64,000 nucleotides of DNA. It comes from an uncultured Pseudodesulfovibrio sp. GTDB taxonomy: Bacteria > Desulfobacterota > Desulfovibrionia > Desulfovibrionales > Desulfovibrionaceae. The notes under the pieces are model-generated. The model had not been told where the DNA came from and did no database searches. It saw nothing but the letters and a program-made list of their open reading frames with translations. Where the stretch lies: the NCBI RefSeq assembly GCF_963677845.1, contig NZ_OY782498.1, positions 3,293,518 to 3,357,517 on the forward strand, in the 5' to 3' direction. Below, piece after piece: positions 52,218 to 60,669 of the stretch. Each line of letters opens with the position of its first letter. The stretch's first letter is position 1. The position numbers and the translations under genes were made by a program.

Positions 52218-53297
52218 ATGTCTTTATCCAACACTACACAATGCGAGTGTCAATCCGGTTCCGGTAAAGGTGGTTCGGGAAGAGGGCTTGCAAAGTATCT
52301 TTTGATGAGCGGTCTGGCACTGATGGTCTGGTATGGTGTCTATAGTCAACTTCTCCCATTTTCCGATTGGTTTGCCTACTCCCTGCTTGGGTTGGATATG
52401 GGCAGCCATCTCGGTGCGGCCATTCAGTTCTTTGTTTATGATACCCCCAAGGTTTTGATGCTTTTGGTGCTGGTGGTTTTTCTTGTGGGCATCTTGCGCT
52501 CATTTGTGACCGTTAACTGGACGCGGAGTTTCTTGGCCGGAAAACGGGAGTCTGCAGGGAATGTCATGGCCGCGCTGCTCGGCGTAGTCACACCGTTTTG
52601 TTCCTGTTCAGCCGTGCCGCTGTTTATCGGGTTCATGACTGCAGGCATTCCGCTTGGAGTGACCTTTTCCTTTCTTATTGCCGCCCCCATGGTCAATGAA
52701 ATTGCATTGGTCCTGCTTTACGGCCTGCTTGGTTGGAAGATTGCGGCCTTATATTTTGTTACAGGCATAACCATTGCCGTAGTGGCTGGATGGGTGCTCG
52801 GACGCATGAATCTTGAGGGGCATGTGGAGGACTGGGTCAAGGAAATCCGTGCTGGCGAAGCTGCTATGGATGAGAAGATGACGTGGACCGGGCGTTTTGA
52901 TTACGCCTTGGATTCGGTCAAGGATATCACGGGGCGGGTCTGGAAATTTGTGGTGCTCGGAATCGCTGTTGGTGCAGCCATTCATGGCTATGTTCCCGAA
53001 GGTCAGCTTGCCGGTATTATGGGTGATGAAGCGTGGTGGTCCGTACCGCTTTCCGTGATTATGGGCATCCCCATGTACACGAATGCTGCCGGAGTCATTC
53101 CCGTGGTTGAAGCTTTGCTCGGCAAGGGGGCTGCCCTTGGTACGGTCCTCGCCTTTATGATGTCTGTCATCGCGTTGTCTTTCCCGGAAATGGTCATCCT
53201 GCGCAAGGTACTTAAGCCCCGTCTTATTGCGATTTTTATTGCAGTTGTCGGCTGTGGTATCCTTGTGGTGGGCTATCTTTTCAACGCAATTATTTAA
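52218..53297 (+). CDS. Permease of the DUF318/ArsP-YraQ family
   Basis: 359-residue membrane protein with about eight segments. It carries the family signature TPFCSCSAVPLFIGF (C128, C130), its second-half counterpart MGIPMYTNAAGVIPVVEAL, and a cysteine-bearing N-terminus (CECQSGSGKGG). ArsP members export organoarsenicals; other members have unknown substrates. ATG 52218 has GAGGG upstream; the frame open to 52119 overlaps arsR. The cysteines at the membrane fit a thiophilic substrate or a partnership with the thioredoxins downstream. Confidence 0.85.
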   Translation: MSLSNTTQCECQSGSGKGGSGRGLAKYLLMSGLALMVWYGVYSQLLPFSDWFAYSLLGLDMGSHLGAAIQFFVYDTPKVLMLLVLVVFLVGILRSFVTVNWTRSFLAGKRESAGNVMAALLGVVTPFCSCSAVPLFIGFMTAGIPLGVTFSFLIAAPMVNEIALVLLYGLLGWKIAALYFVTGITIAVVAGWVLGRMNLEGHVEDWVKEIRAGEAAMDEKMTWTGRFDYALDSVKDITGRVWKFVVLGIAVGAAIHGYVPEGQLAGIMGDEAWWSVPLSVIMGIPMYTNAAGVIPVVEALLGKGAALGTVLAFMMSVIALSFPEMVILRKVLKPRLIAIFIAVVGCGILVVGYLFNAII

Positions 53298-53318
53298 TCA
53301 ATCATACAGGAGTTAGTT

Positions 53319-53546
53319 ATGAAGATTCTCGTTATGGGCCCCGGATGCGCCAAATGTGAACAGGCCGAAAAAATCGTGCGTGAAGCTGTTGCTGAAGCAG
53401 GCGTCGACGCTGAAATCGAAAAGGTCAAAGATTTTCAGGAAATCGCTAAATACGGTATTTTTTCTACGCCGGCCGTAGTCATTGACGGCGAAGTGAAAGT
53501 TGTCGGAAAAGCCCCGAGTAAAAAGGATGTCCTCAGCTGGTTGTAA
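53319..53546 (+). CDS. Redox-active disulfide protein (small thioredoxin-like)
   Basis: 75 residues, thioredoxin-fold miniature: MKILVMGPGCAKC with the CxxC pair C10/C13, the cis-proline strand IFSTPAVVIDGEV, and a C-terminal helix. Cytosolic, no signal peptide. CAGGAG lies upstream. These small proteins often sit beside DUF318 permeases and are thought to reduce the substrate or the permease; that is inference. Confidence 0.9.
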   Translation: MKILVMGPGCAKCEQAEKIVREAVAEAGVDAEIEKVKDFQEIAKYGIFSTPAVVIDGEVKVVGKAPSKKDVLSWL

Positions 53547-53628
53547 ATCAGGCCAGTTGAGGCACGGGTTTTTGGAAAACAATTATGAGATCGTGAAAGC
53601 GGTTTCCAGAACAACGCATGGAGAATTG

Positions 53629-54045
53629 ATGATTACAAGGAATATGACCGCGTTTTTGCTCGTTTTGATTCTTGTGGGTATGCCGCTTGCGGCACATTCA
53701 CAAGGGGAGGGTAAAGTAAAATCCCCCGCTGAACTGATTTCCGGTGATCCTCAGGATGTTCCCATACCCGGCATGATTACCATGGTTGATATAGGTGCTC
53801 ATTCCTGTATTCCGTGCAAGATGATGACGCCTGTCATTGAGGAATTGTCTAAAGAGTACGAAGGCCGTGTAGCCATTGTGTTTATCGATGTGTGGGAGCA
53901 CAGAGCCGAAGCCAAGAAATATGGCATCAAATCTATCCCGACGCAGATATTTTACGATGTCGAAGGCAAGGAACAGTTTCGGCATGTTGGTTTTTTTGAC
54001 AAGGAGAGCATTGTCGCCAAGTTGATCGAACTGGGTGCAAAGTAG
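53629..54045 (+). CDS. Exported thioredoxin-family protein
   Basis: 138 residues: signal peptide (AFLLVLILVGMPLAAHS), then a thioredoxin domain with active site HSCIPCKMM (C60, C63) and cis-proline KSIPTQIFYD. It acts in the periplasm. ATG 53629 has GGAG upstream; a longer frame to 53500 overlaps the previous gene. Nine bases from the CcdA-like gene, which would supply it with electrons. Confidence 0.9.
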   Translation: MITRNMTAFLLVLILVGMPLAAHSQGEGKVKSPAELISGDPQDVPIPGMITMVDIGAHSCIPCKMMTPVIEELSKEYEGRVAIVFIDVWEHRAEAKKYGIKSIPTQIFYDVEGKEQFRHVGFFDKESIVAKLIELGAK

Positions 54046-54053
54046 GCTGGCCT

Positions 54054-54752
54054 GTGGACCAATTCTTTTTGATTATCAATCAATGGATGGTGAGTGGCAC
54101 AGCACTCGCCGCCGTAGGCTGTTTCCTTTGGGGCATGGTGAGCGTCCTTTTTTCTCCCTGTCACTTGGCGTCCATCCCGCTTATTGTGGGATATGTCGGT
54201 GGACAGAGTGAGATTATCGAAGGCAGAAAAGCTGCTGGATATGCGGTTTTGTTTACGCTCGGCTTGTTTATCACCATAGCTTTGATCGGCATCGTTTGCG
54301 CCATGCTTGGCCGGATGATGGGTGACATCGGTTCATGGTGGTCAATTCTTGTCGGCCTGATATTGATTTGGGTGGGGTTGGATATGGTGGGTATTGGCAA
54401 GTGCTCTATCCCCGGGAGCCTGATGGGGCGATTGAAGCTCAAGGGTTTTGTCGGAGCTTTTACCCTTGGTCTGGCTTATGGAGTTCTTTCCGGGTCTTGC
54501 ACCTTTGGTTTTATCGCACCTATTCTTGCTATCATTACGGTGCAAGAGCAGGTCGCCACCGGCATACTGCTTATCCTGCTCTTTGGCCTTGGACATTGTA
54601 TTCCTATTGTTGTTGCCGGAAGTTCGACATCGCTTGTGCGTAAACTTTTGGAGAGCAACCGTTGGCAACGTGGCGGAACGTTGTTTCGACGTCTTGCTGG
54701 AATCCTTATCTGTGTGCTTGGAGGCTATTTCATAGCCCTGCCTTTCATATAG
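54054..54752 (+). CDS. CcdA/DsbD-type transmembrane thiol reductase
   Basis: 232 residues with about six membrane segments. Each half has a conserved cysteine: FSPCHLASIP (C36) and LSGSCTFGFIAP (C149). It moves reducing equivalents from cytosolic thioredoxin across the membrane to periplasmic thioredoxins. GTG start with a poor ribosome site, probably translated by coupling. It completes the arsR-permease-thioredoxin-thioredoxin-ccdA operon. Confidence 0.9.
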   Translation: MDQFFLIINQWMVSGTALAAVGCFLWGMVSVLFSPCHLASIPLIVGYVGGQSEIIEGRKAAGYAVLFTLGLFITIALIGIVCAMLGRMMGDIGSWWSILVGLILIWVGLDMVGIGKCSIPGSLMGRLKLKGFVGAFTLGLAYGVLSGSCTFGFIAPILAIITVQEQVATGILLILLFGLGHCIPIVVAGSSTSLVRKLLESNRWQRGGTLFRRLAGILICVLGGYFIALPFI

Positions 54753-54763
54753 CCCACAGGATG

Positions 54764-54819
54764 CAAACCAATAAAGCCCCTCTGTCTTCTTTTGAATGCA
54801 GAGGGGCTTTATTGGTTTG
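54764..54819. terminator. Strong bidirectional terminator
   Basis: A perfect 21-bp inverted repeat (54764-54784 and 54799-54819) with a 14-base loop. The core is AAAGCCCCTCTG/CAGAGGGGCTTT. It lies between the convergent ccdA and Usp genes. Confidence 0.95.
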
Positions 54820-54855
54820 TTTTTTCTTTTCTTTCTTTAGTCGCCGGAGGCGTCT

Positions 54856-55740
54856 CTATTTACTCACCCACAAAGCCGTGTCGGTGAGTTGGCGCAGGAG
54901 ATTGATGGAAACAGAGGTCGGAAACATGTTTTCTTTCTTATTCCGTTTGGTGGTGCCGCGTCGTCCTACCCCTACCGCGGCATAGGAGGAAACAGCGGCT
55001 TCTTGAAGGATCGCCTTAACCACATTTTTGGCCACAACAGACCTGAATTTTATGCGATCTTCTGAGACACCGTTTTCCTTCATGATTTTTGCAGCCTTAC
55101 TGAAATACTGTTCTGCGATGGTGGTTTCGTAATCCCATTTTGCTGCATGAAACAGAGTGAAGGAGTGTTTTTTTTCATCGGCCAAGATATATGAGGCATG
55201 GTCAGCCATGCGCAGGCTGGCGTCTGAACCATCCAGACACAGCAGAATATTTTGACGCGGGACACCGGTCGGTCGTTTGCAGACCCAGATGGGGAAATCG
55301 ATATCCTGCCAGATTAATTCGTGACAGACCGAATTTTCGAATACTTCCTCAAACCATGTGAATCCTTTTCGGCCAAGCAGCATGGCGTCATAAAGACCGT
55401 TTCTGCACTCGTCGATAAGTTCACGGACCGTGCCTGTTTTGGAATGAACGACCTTTGTGTTCACATTGTCGCCGGGACAGCCCGTTCTGTCCTTGAGCCA
55501 GCGCAGGGCTTCATCAAGGGCCTTTTCACCCTTGTCTTTTTTGTGAGCCATGAGTTCTATGAGGCTGTCTCCCATGGGGGCGAGCGTGTCTTCATGCATA
55601 TTCCAGGAGGCAAGTTTTGGGGCGACATAAAAGAGGGTCAACTTGATGTCGCAGACGTCATCGAACAAGTCTTTGAGAAAACGCAAATTGAATGACGCGG
55701 CGCGGTCATCGCCGATGGCGAGCAGGAGTTCCTTTTGCAT
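54856..55740 (-). CDS. Tandem-domain universal stress protein
   Basis: 294 residues with two UspA domains: the first starts KELLLAIGDDRAASFN, the second QNILLCLDGSDASLRMADH. The second C-terminal loop GRRGTTKRNKKEN...TSVSI only partly matches the ATP-binding consensus; the first (GRKGFTWFEEVFENSVC) lacks the final GS. ATG 55740 has GGAG upstream; the frame to 55848 is not used. Divergent from the DUF4390 gene. Confidence 0.85.
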   Translation of the reverse strand: MQKELLLAIGDDRAASFNLRFLKDLFDDVCDIKLTLFYVAPKLASWNMHEDTLAPMGDSLIELMAHKKDKGEKALDEALRWLKDRTGCPGDNVNTKVVHSKTGTVRELIDECRNGLYDAMLLGRKGFTWFEEVFENSVCHELIWQDIDFPIWVCKRPTGVPRQNILLCLDGSDASLRMADHASYILADEKKHSFTLFHAAKWDYETTIAEQYFSKAAKIMKENGVSEDRIKFRSVVAKNVVKAILQEAAVSSYAAVGVGRRGTTKRNKKENMFPTSVSINLLRQLTDTALWVSK

Positions 55741-55874
55741 ATGACTGACTCCATTGTGATTAGTTGAATATGGAAATTGGTTTTCGTTTCTTATATGGTA
55801 CTTCAATCCGCAGGGAAAACACAAGGCCAGGCTACTTGTTCTTTGCAACTACGACTGGTACATCCTTGAAGATA

Positions 55875-56447
55875 ATGACGTACACTGCACACAAGCAAGT
55901 CGGGACACTTCTCGGAATCATCCTGACCGTGTTTATATTTACCGGAATTGCTTCTGCACAGAGCCTGAGCCTCATGGCCCCGTCGCTTGCCAATGTGAAC
56001 GGCAGGCTGACCGCCCGGTTCGGTGTGACGGTGGAAGAGAAACCCGTCCTTAAAGGCGAGCTGGAAGATGGTGCCGTTTTGGTCCTCAAATGCTCGGTGA
56101 ATCTTTACGAAGAAAATAATTATTGGCTCGACAGCGAACTGGCTTCGGTCACTTTCAAGAGTGTTCTTGAGTTTGATGCCTTGAAACGTGAGTTTGTCAT
56201 GAGTTTGCCGGATCGTGAGACACCGCTTCGCAATAAGGATATCGGTCAACTGCTTGAAGATGGGTGGGGTGTTATCGAAGCAAGCCTCGGATCGTGGGCT
56301 TTGTTGGACCGAGGGACCAAATACAGTTTGCGGTTGCACACCTCCATGACTGAAAAAGATGCGCCCGAAGGCGTCATGCGATATGTCTATTTCTGGTCCT
56401 GGGATGCCGGAGCAGACAACTCTTTTCAGCTTGATTTTACCTACTAG
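55875..56447 (+). CDS. DUF4390 exported protein
   Basis: 190 residues: an N-terminal hydrophobic segment (LLGIILTVFIFTGIASAQS), then a beta-rich domain (VNGRLTARFGVTVEEKP, VNLYEENNYWLDSELASV, YFWSWDAGADNSFQLDFTY by position). The order DUF4390 followed by an NtrY-like kinase is recurrent in proteobacteria. The start is ATG 55875 (poor ribosome site), with in-frame options up to 55764. Periplasmic or membrane-anchored, function unknown. Confidence 0.75.
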   Translation: MTYTAHKQVGTLLGIILTVFIFTGIASAQSLSLMAPSLANVNGRLTARFGVTVEEKPVLKGELEDGAVLVLKCSVNLYEENNYWLDSELASVTFKSVLEFDALKREFVMSLPDRETPLRNKDIGQLLEDGWGVIEASLGSWALLDRGTKYSLRLHTSMTEKDAPEGVMRYVYFWSWDAGADNSFQLDFTY

Positions 56448-56462
56448 GAAAGGCCAAGCCAG

Positions 56463-58655
56463 ATGACTCCCGATCCAATCCGCATAAGCTCCTCGACACG
56501 CCGGGAAAAAAAGCGGCGCAAACGGGAATATATTTTGGCCGTGGTTTTTGTGGTGCTGATCGTCAGCCTTACTTGGGCTGAATTGAAATATTTGAGCGGT
56601 GATTATTATCTCATTTTGAATCTGCTTATTCTCAACGTGGTCCTGTTGCTGGCCATGTTGTTTTATGTGGCGAGAAACGCGGTCCGGCTTATTTTGGAAC
56701 GTCGCCGCAAGGTGCTTGGGTCCAAGCTCAGGACCCGTCTGGTTTTGGCGTTTATTTCCCTTTCCCTTATCCCCACAGTGCTTATCTATCTGGTATCCGT
56801 AAAGTTTGTGCAGACTTCGGTGGACTATTGGTTCAAGGGCCAGGTCGAAGAATCCATGGAGCAGGCTTTGGAATTGGGCCGTGCTTTTTATGGTTCAGCT
56901 CAGGATCGCCTTGAGCGACGAGGATCGGTCATGATCGGTGAGATCATTACGTCCAAGTATGCGTGGGGCGGCAAGGCTATGGACCGGTATCTCGAAAAGA
57001 AATTTGGTGAGTATGATCTCAGCTTGGTTGGTGTTATCAACCCCGAAGGCAATGAACAGAATACACATGCCGCGTCTCAGTGGCGTGAAGCGTGGCCAGA
57101 GATCAAGGCGAAGATCGACTGGCAGTCCCTCAAGGCAGATCCGCGTTCATGGACGACCATTATTCCCAAACCCGGTAGTGACCTTGTGCTTGGGGTCACG
57201 CCCGTTGACGAGGGGCGGTCGGGCTATTTGGTGATCGGCGAGACCGTGGGACAGGGGTTATTGCATCGACTTGATCAGATTGTGCGGGGCCTTGATGAAT
57301 ATAAAAAACTCAAGACTCGCAAATATCCGTGGAAGATGAACCTTTATCTGACGCTCGGTGTCATGGCTTTACTCATCATCCTTGGTGCCATCTGGTTCGG
57401 ATTTCGTTTGGCCAAGGAGCTGTCCGCGCCTGTTCAGGCATTGGCGGCAGGTACGGAACGCATTGGTCGAGGCGATCTGTCCGTGCGTCTTGAAGATCGG
57501 TCTGATGACGAGCTGGGTTTTCTGGTCCAGTCATTCAACCGCATGGCAGAGGATTTGGAGCAGAGTCAGGAATCCGTGCAGCAGGCCAATGTTCGACTGG
57601 CCCAGCAGAATCAGGAATTGGAACGGCGTGGTCAATATATTGAGGCGGTCCTCAATAATATTACTTCCGGTGTTATTTCAATGGATTCTGAGGGGCGTAT
57701 CGGTACTGTAAATACGGCCGCTGAGAGTATTCTTGGTATTCCTGGTTCAATCCTTATCGGGAGAAAACCGCATCATTTGTTGTCTGGAGATTTTGCCCAG
57801 ATGATGACTGACGCGTTGGAACAACTTTCCACCAAATCCGGGGGCGTATGGCAACGCCAGTTGGATTTGCCGGTGCGGGGCAAGACCATCAAGGTGTTGG
57901 TTAACGTGGTCTCGTTGAAGAACATGGGTGGCCGCGACGCCGGTCACGTGGCTGTGTTTGAAGACATAACCGAGCTGGAAAAAATACAGCGGTTGGCGGC
58001 GTGGCGCGAAGTGGCCCGACGTATCGCCCATGAGATCAAAAATCCGCTTACTCCCATCAAGCTGTCCGCACAACGGTTGCAGCGTAAATATGGCGAGAAT
58101 ATCGGGGAACCGACCTTTGACCAATGCACCGGCCTTATCGTCAATCAGGTGGAGCGATTACAGAATATGGTCACTGAGTTTTCTGCCTATGCCAAGTTGC
58201 CGGAAATACAACCGGAATCTGACTTTTTGGCCCCTCTTCTGGAAGAGGTCACGGCCATGTTCGAGAATACACATCGCGAGATCAGTTGGAGTCTTAACTT
58301 TGAATCTCCGATCAATGAATTCCCCTTTGACCGCGAAGCCATTCGTAAAGTGCTCATCAATTTGTTGACCAATGCTGCCGAGGCTTTGAAAGAGGTGTAT
58401 GATGGACAGGTTTCCATCACCGCGAGCCATGATGTAAAGAATGGGAGGGTCATGGTGTTTGTGGCCGATAACGGCCCCGGTTTGCCTAAGGATTCCTCGC
58501 GTTTGTTTGAGCCGTATTACACCGAGAAAAAGAGCGGTACCGGTCTTGGTTTGACCATTGTCCGGTCTATTGTATCAGATCATGGTGGGCAGGTTCGTGC
58601 TTTGGCCAATGATCCGGTGGGTACGGTCTTTGTTCTGGAATTACCTGACGCCTAA
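56463..58655 (+). CDS. NtrY-like membrane sensor histidine kinase
   Basis: 730 residues: a basic N-terminus, three N-terminal membrane segments (about 23-40, 48-68, 95-113), a ~170-residue extracytoplasmic region, TM4 (about 300-318), HAMP, PAS (about 390-490), HisKA with the phospho-His in RRIAHEIKNPLTPIKLSAQ, and a HATPase domain (NLLTNAAEAL, FVADNGPGLP, GTGLGLTIVRSIVSDHGG). The topology matches NtrY. No NtrX-type response regulator follows in the window. ATG 56463 lies 15 bases after DUF4390, so the two are co-transcribed. Confidence 0.9.
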   Translation: MTPDPIRISSSTRREKKRRKREYILAVVFVVLIVSLTWAELKYLSGDYYLILNLLILNVVLLLAMLFYVARNAVRLILERRRKVLGSKLRTRLVLAFISLSLIPTVLIYLVSVKFVQTSVDYWFKGQVEESMEQALELGRAFYGSAQDRLERRGSVMIGEIITSKYAWGGKAMDRYLEKKFGEYDLSLVGVINPEGNEQNTHAASQWREAWPEIKAKIDWQSLKADPRSWTTIIPKPGSDLVLGVTPVDEGRSGYLVIGETVGQGLLHRLDQIVRGLDEYKKLKTRKYPWKMNLYLTLGVMALLIILGAIWFGFRLAKELSAPVQALAAGTERIGRGDLSVRLEDRSDDELGFLVQSFNRMAEDLEQSQESVQQANVRLAQQNQELERRGQYIEAVLNNITSGVISMDSEGRIGTVNTAAESILGIPGSILIGRKPHHLLSGDFAQMMTDALEQLSTKSGGVWQRQLDLPVRGKTIKVLVNVVSLKNMGGRDAGHVAVFEDITELEKIQRLAAWREVARRIAHEIKNPLTPIKLSAQRLQRKYGENIGEPTFDQCTGLIVNQVERLQNMVTEFSAYAKLPEIQPESDFLAPLLEEVTAMFENTHREISWSLNFESPINEFPFDREAIRKVLINLLTNAAEALKEVYDGQVSITASHDVKNGRVMVFVADNGPGLPKDSSRLFEPYYTEKKSGTGLGLTIVRSIVSDHGGQVRALANDPVGTVFVLELPDA

Positions 58656-58829
58656 CTTCCTTTTGTCTCACGTCCCTTCTTCTCCCTAGAGAGCGTTTTG
58701 CTCCTTTTCGGGACTTTTTCGCGTTTTTACCAATAAGAGTTTTTATTGTTTGGAATTATACCGTGTTCCGTGTTATTTTCGGATATACCCACGATGATTG
58801 GGTGGGTGAAAAACACGAAGGGTATATAA

Positions 58830-59732
58830 TTGCGTGCAATAATTGCCGGAGGAACCGGCTTTATAGGTAGATCTTTGGTAGAGGAGTTGAAGGCTCACGA
58901 TTGGGAAATCGTGATCCTTTCTCGACGTCCGAAAAAGGTGGCCGAAGCATTTGAAACGGGTGTCATTGGCATGGATTGGGAAAACGGTGACTGGCCCGAT
59001 TTGATCGGACCGGATACAGCCATAGTCAATCTGGCCGGAGCAAATATCGCAGCAGGGCGTTGGACTGGTTCGCGTAAGCAGCGGATACTTGAAAGCCGCG
59101 TTAACGTAGGCAAGCGTTTGGTAGAGGCCGTGAAAAAAAGCGGATCTTTGCCCGCTGTCATGATCCAGGCATCCGCTGTCGGGTACTATGGCCCGTGTGG
59201 AAGTGCGTTGATCGATGAATATGCGCCGTCCGGCACCGGTTTTTTGGCCGAGGTGACCCGACAGTGGGAGGCATCCACCGCAGAGTTGGAAGGCATGGGG
59301 GTTCGTCGATGTCTCATTCGTACTGGCATGGTGCTTGGCAACGGTGGGGCGCTTGAAAAGATGACAACTCCATTTCGATTGTATCTGGGTGGTCCTGTTG
59401 GGTCAGGGCTGCAAGGAGTGTCTTGGATTCATATGAAGGATGAAGTTGGCGCTATTCGATTTCTCATGGAAAACCGGGCTACCAGTGGGCCGTATAATTT
59501 GACTTCGCCTGAGCCAGTTAATTCTCGTGTCTTTGCCAAAACACTTGGAAAAGTCATGGGACGACCTTCCTCCTTTTCTGTTCCGGGCATTGCCTTGCGA
59601 CTTTTGTTCGGAGAAATGGCGGATGAAGTGCTTTTGTCAGGACAGATGGCCCAGCCCGAACGGCTGCTCAAGGCCGGTTATTCTTTTCATTTTTCGTCGA
59701 TTCATGATGCATTGAGTGATGTACTTGGCTAG
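58830..59732 (+). CDS. TIGR01777-family NAD(P)-dependent epimerase/dehydratase
   Basis: 300 residues, short-chain-type Rossmann protein: GGTGFIGRSLVEEL at the N-terminus, NLAGANIAAGRW, QASAVGYYG (catalytic Tyr region) and the family-typical TSPEPVNSRVFAKTLG. A DUF1731-like C-terminus follows. Cytosolic, reaction unassigned. The start is TTG 58830 with GAAGGG upstream. Monocistronic, with a strong terminator. Confidence 0.85.
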   Translation: MRAIIAGGTGFIGRSLVEELKAHDWEIVILSRRPKKVAEAFETGVIGMDWENGDWPDLIGPDTAIVNLAGANIAAGRWTGSRKQRILESRVNVGKRLVEAVKKSGSLPAVMIQASAVGYYGPCGSALIDEYAPSGTGFLAEVTRQWEASTAELEGMGVRRCLIRTGMVLGNGGALEKMTTPFRLYLGGPVGSGLQGVSWIHMKDEVGAIRFLMENRATSGPYNLTSPEPVNSRVFAKTLGKVMGRPSSFSVPGIALRLLFGEMADEVLLSGQMAQPERLLKAGYSFHFSSIHDALSDVLG

Positions 59733-59756
59733 ATCGTTTAGAAAATACTGAATATG

Positions 59757-59794
59757 AACGCCCCTGCCGGACCATCCGACAGGGGCGTTTTTTG
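59757..59794. terminator. Terminator
   Basis: AACGCCCCTGCCGG / CCGACAGGGGCGTT stem, then TTTT, between the convergent epimerase and peroxiredoxin genes. Confidence 0.9.
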
Positions 59795-59825
59795 CAACAG
59801 GAGTTACGAGAGTGTGAGATCGTAA

Positions 59826-60458
59826 CTAGTCGTTGAGAGCTTCGTATACTTTACCCACCATTTTTTCACTGGGGGTCAGTGTCTTTTCACCCGGTGTCCA
59901 TTTGGCAGGGCAGGCTTCGGCGGGGTGATCTTTGAGGTAGGTATTTGCTTCCATCTTGCGGACCAGTTCGTCCGCATTACGGCCTACGTTATAATAGTTC
60001 ACTTCAGAGGAAACCAGCATACCTTCAGGGTTGATGATAAAGGTCCCACGCAGAGCCAGACCAGTATCAAAGTCCCATACATCAAAGAAGCGGGACACTT
60101 CACCAGTGGGGTCGGCTGCCATCTTGAATTTTACATCGGCCAACAGACGTTCGTCTGTTTTCCAGGCCAGATGGGTAAACTTGGTGTCCGTGGACACGGA
60201 GATAACTTCGGCGCCGAGTTTTTTCAACTCTTCGTGCTTGGCGGCCAGATCAGCCAGTTCCGTGGGGCAGACAAAAGTGAAATCAGCCGGGTAGAAAAAG
60301 AGGATCGCCCATTTGCCTTCTTTGCGCAATGCGCCGAGGTCCACTTCGCAAAATCCTCCCTCAGTGGGGTCAAATGACTCCATGACGAATTCCGGGACGG
60401 GCTGTCCTACTTTAGCAAAATCAGGCATTGTTTCTTCGTGGTTATGTTCAGTACTCAT
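59826..60458 (-). CDS. Peroxiredoxin, AhpC/Prx1 type
   Basis: Typical 2-Cys peroxiredoxin of 210 residues: peroxidatic C64 in DFTFVCPTE, resolving C183 in EACPAKW, and the catalytic Thr/Arg region. It reduces hydrogen peroxide and organic peroxides, protecting an anaerobe during oxygen exposure. A histidine-rich N-terminal tail (TEHNHEE) is unusual. AAGGATA precedes ATG 60458. No AhpF is adjacent; a thioredoxin is the likely reductant. Confidence 0.93.
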   Translation of the reverse strand: MSTEHNHEETMPDFAKVGQPVPEFVMESFDPTEGGFCEVDLGALRKEGKWAILFFYPADFTFVCPTELADLAAKHEELKKLGAEVISVSTDTKFTHLAWKTDERLLADVKFKMAADPTGEVSRFFDVWDFDTGLALRGTFIINPEGMLVSSEVNYYNVGRNADELVRKMEANTYLKDHPAEACPAKWTPGEKTLTPSEKMVGKVYEALND

Positions 60459-60669
60459 ATTATTATCCTTGTTATTGAATGCGTTAAATTAAATATAGGA
60501 ATGATTCGCGTTCTCAACAAGCTAGGGTTAACCTGAGTCCGAGTCAAGTCTTTTTTGTGTTTTTCCATACTTTGCCCCTGAGGCGAGGTAGTGTATACCG
60601 ATGGTTCACGTTGGAGGGACATGGTTTTTGCCTTCGGCGTTGTATACGACATCAAAAAAGAGAGCATAT

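Noticed and set aside
60601-60669. N-terminal extension of the M16C peptidase, plus a separate ATG at 60621 with GGAGGG upstream
   Set aside because: The extension has no homology. The second ATG opens a short frame out of phase with the peptidase; a regulatory upstream frame is possible but unsupported.
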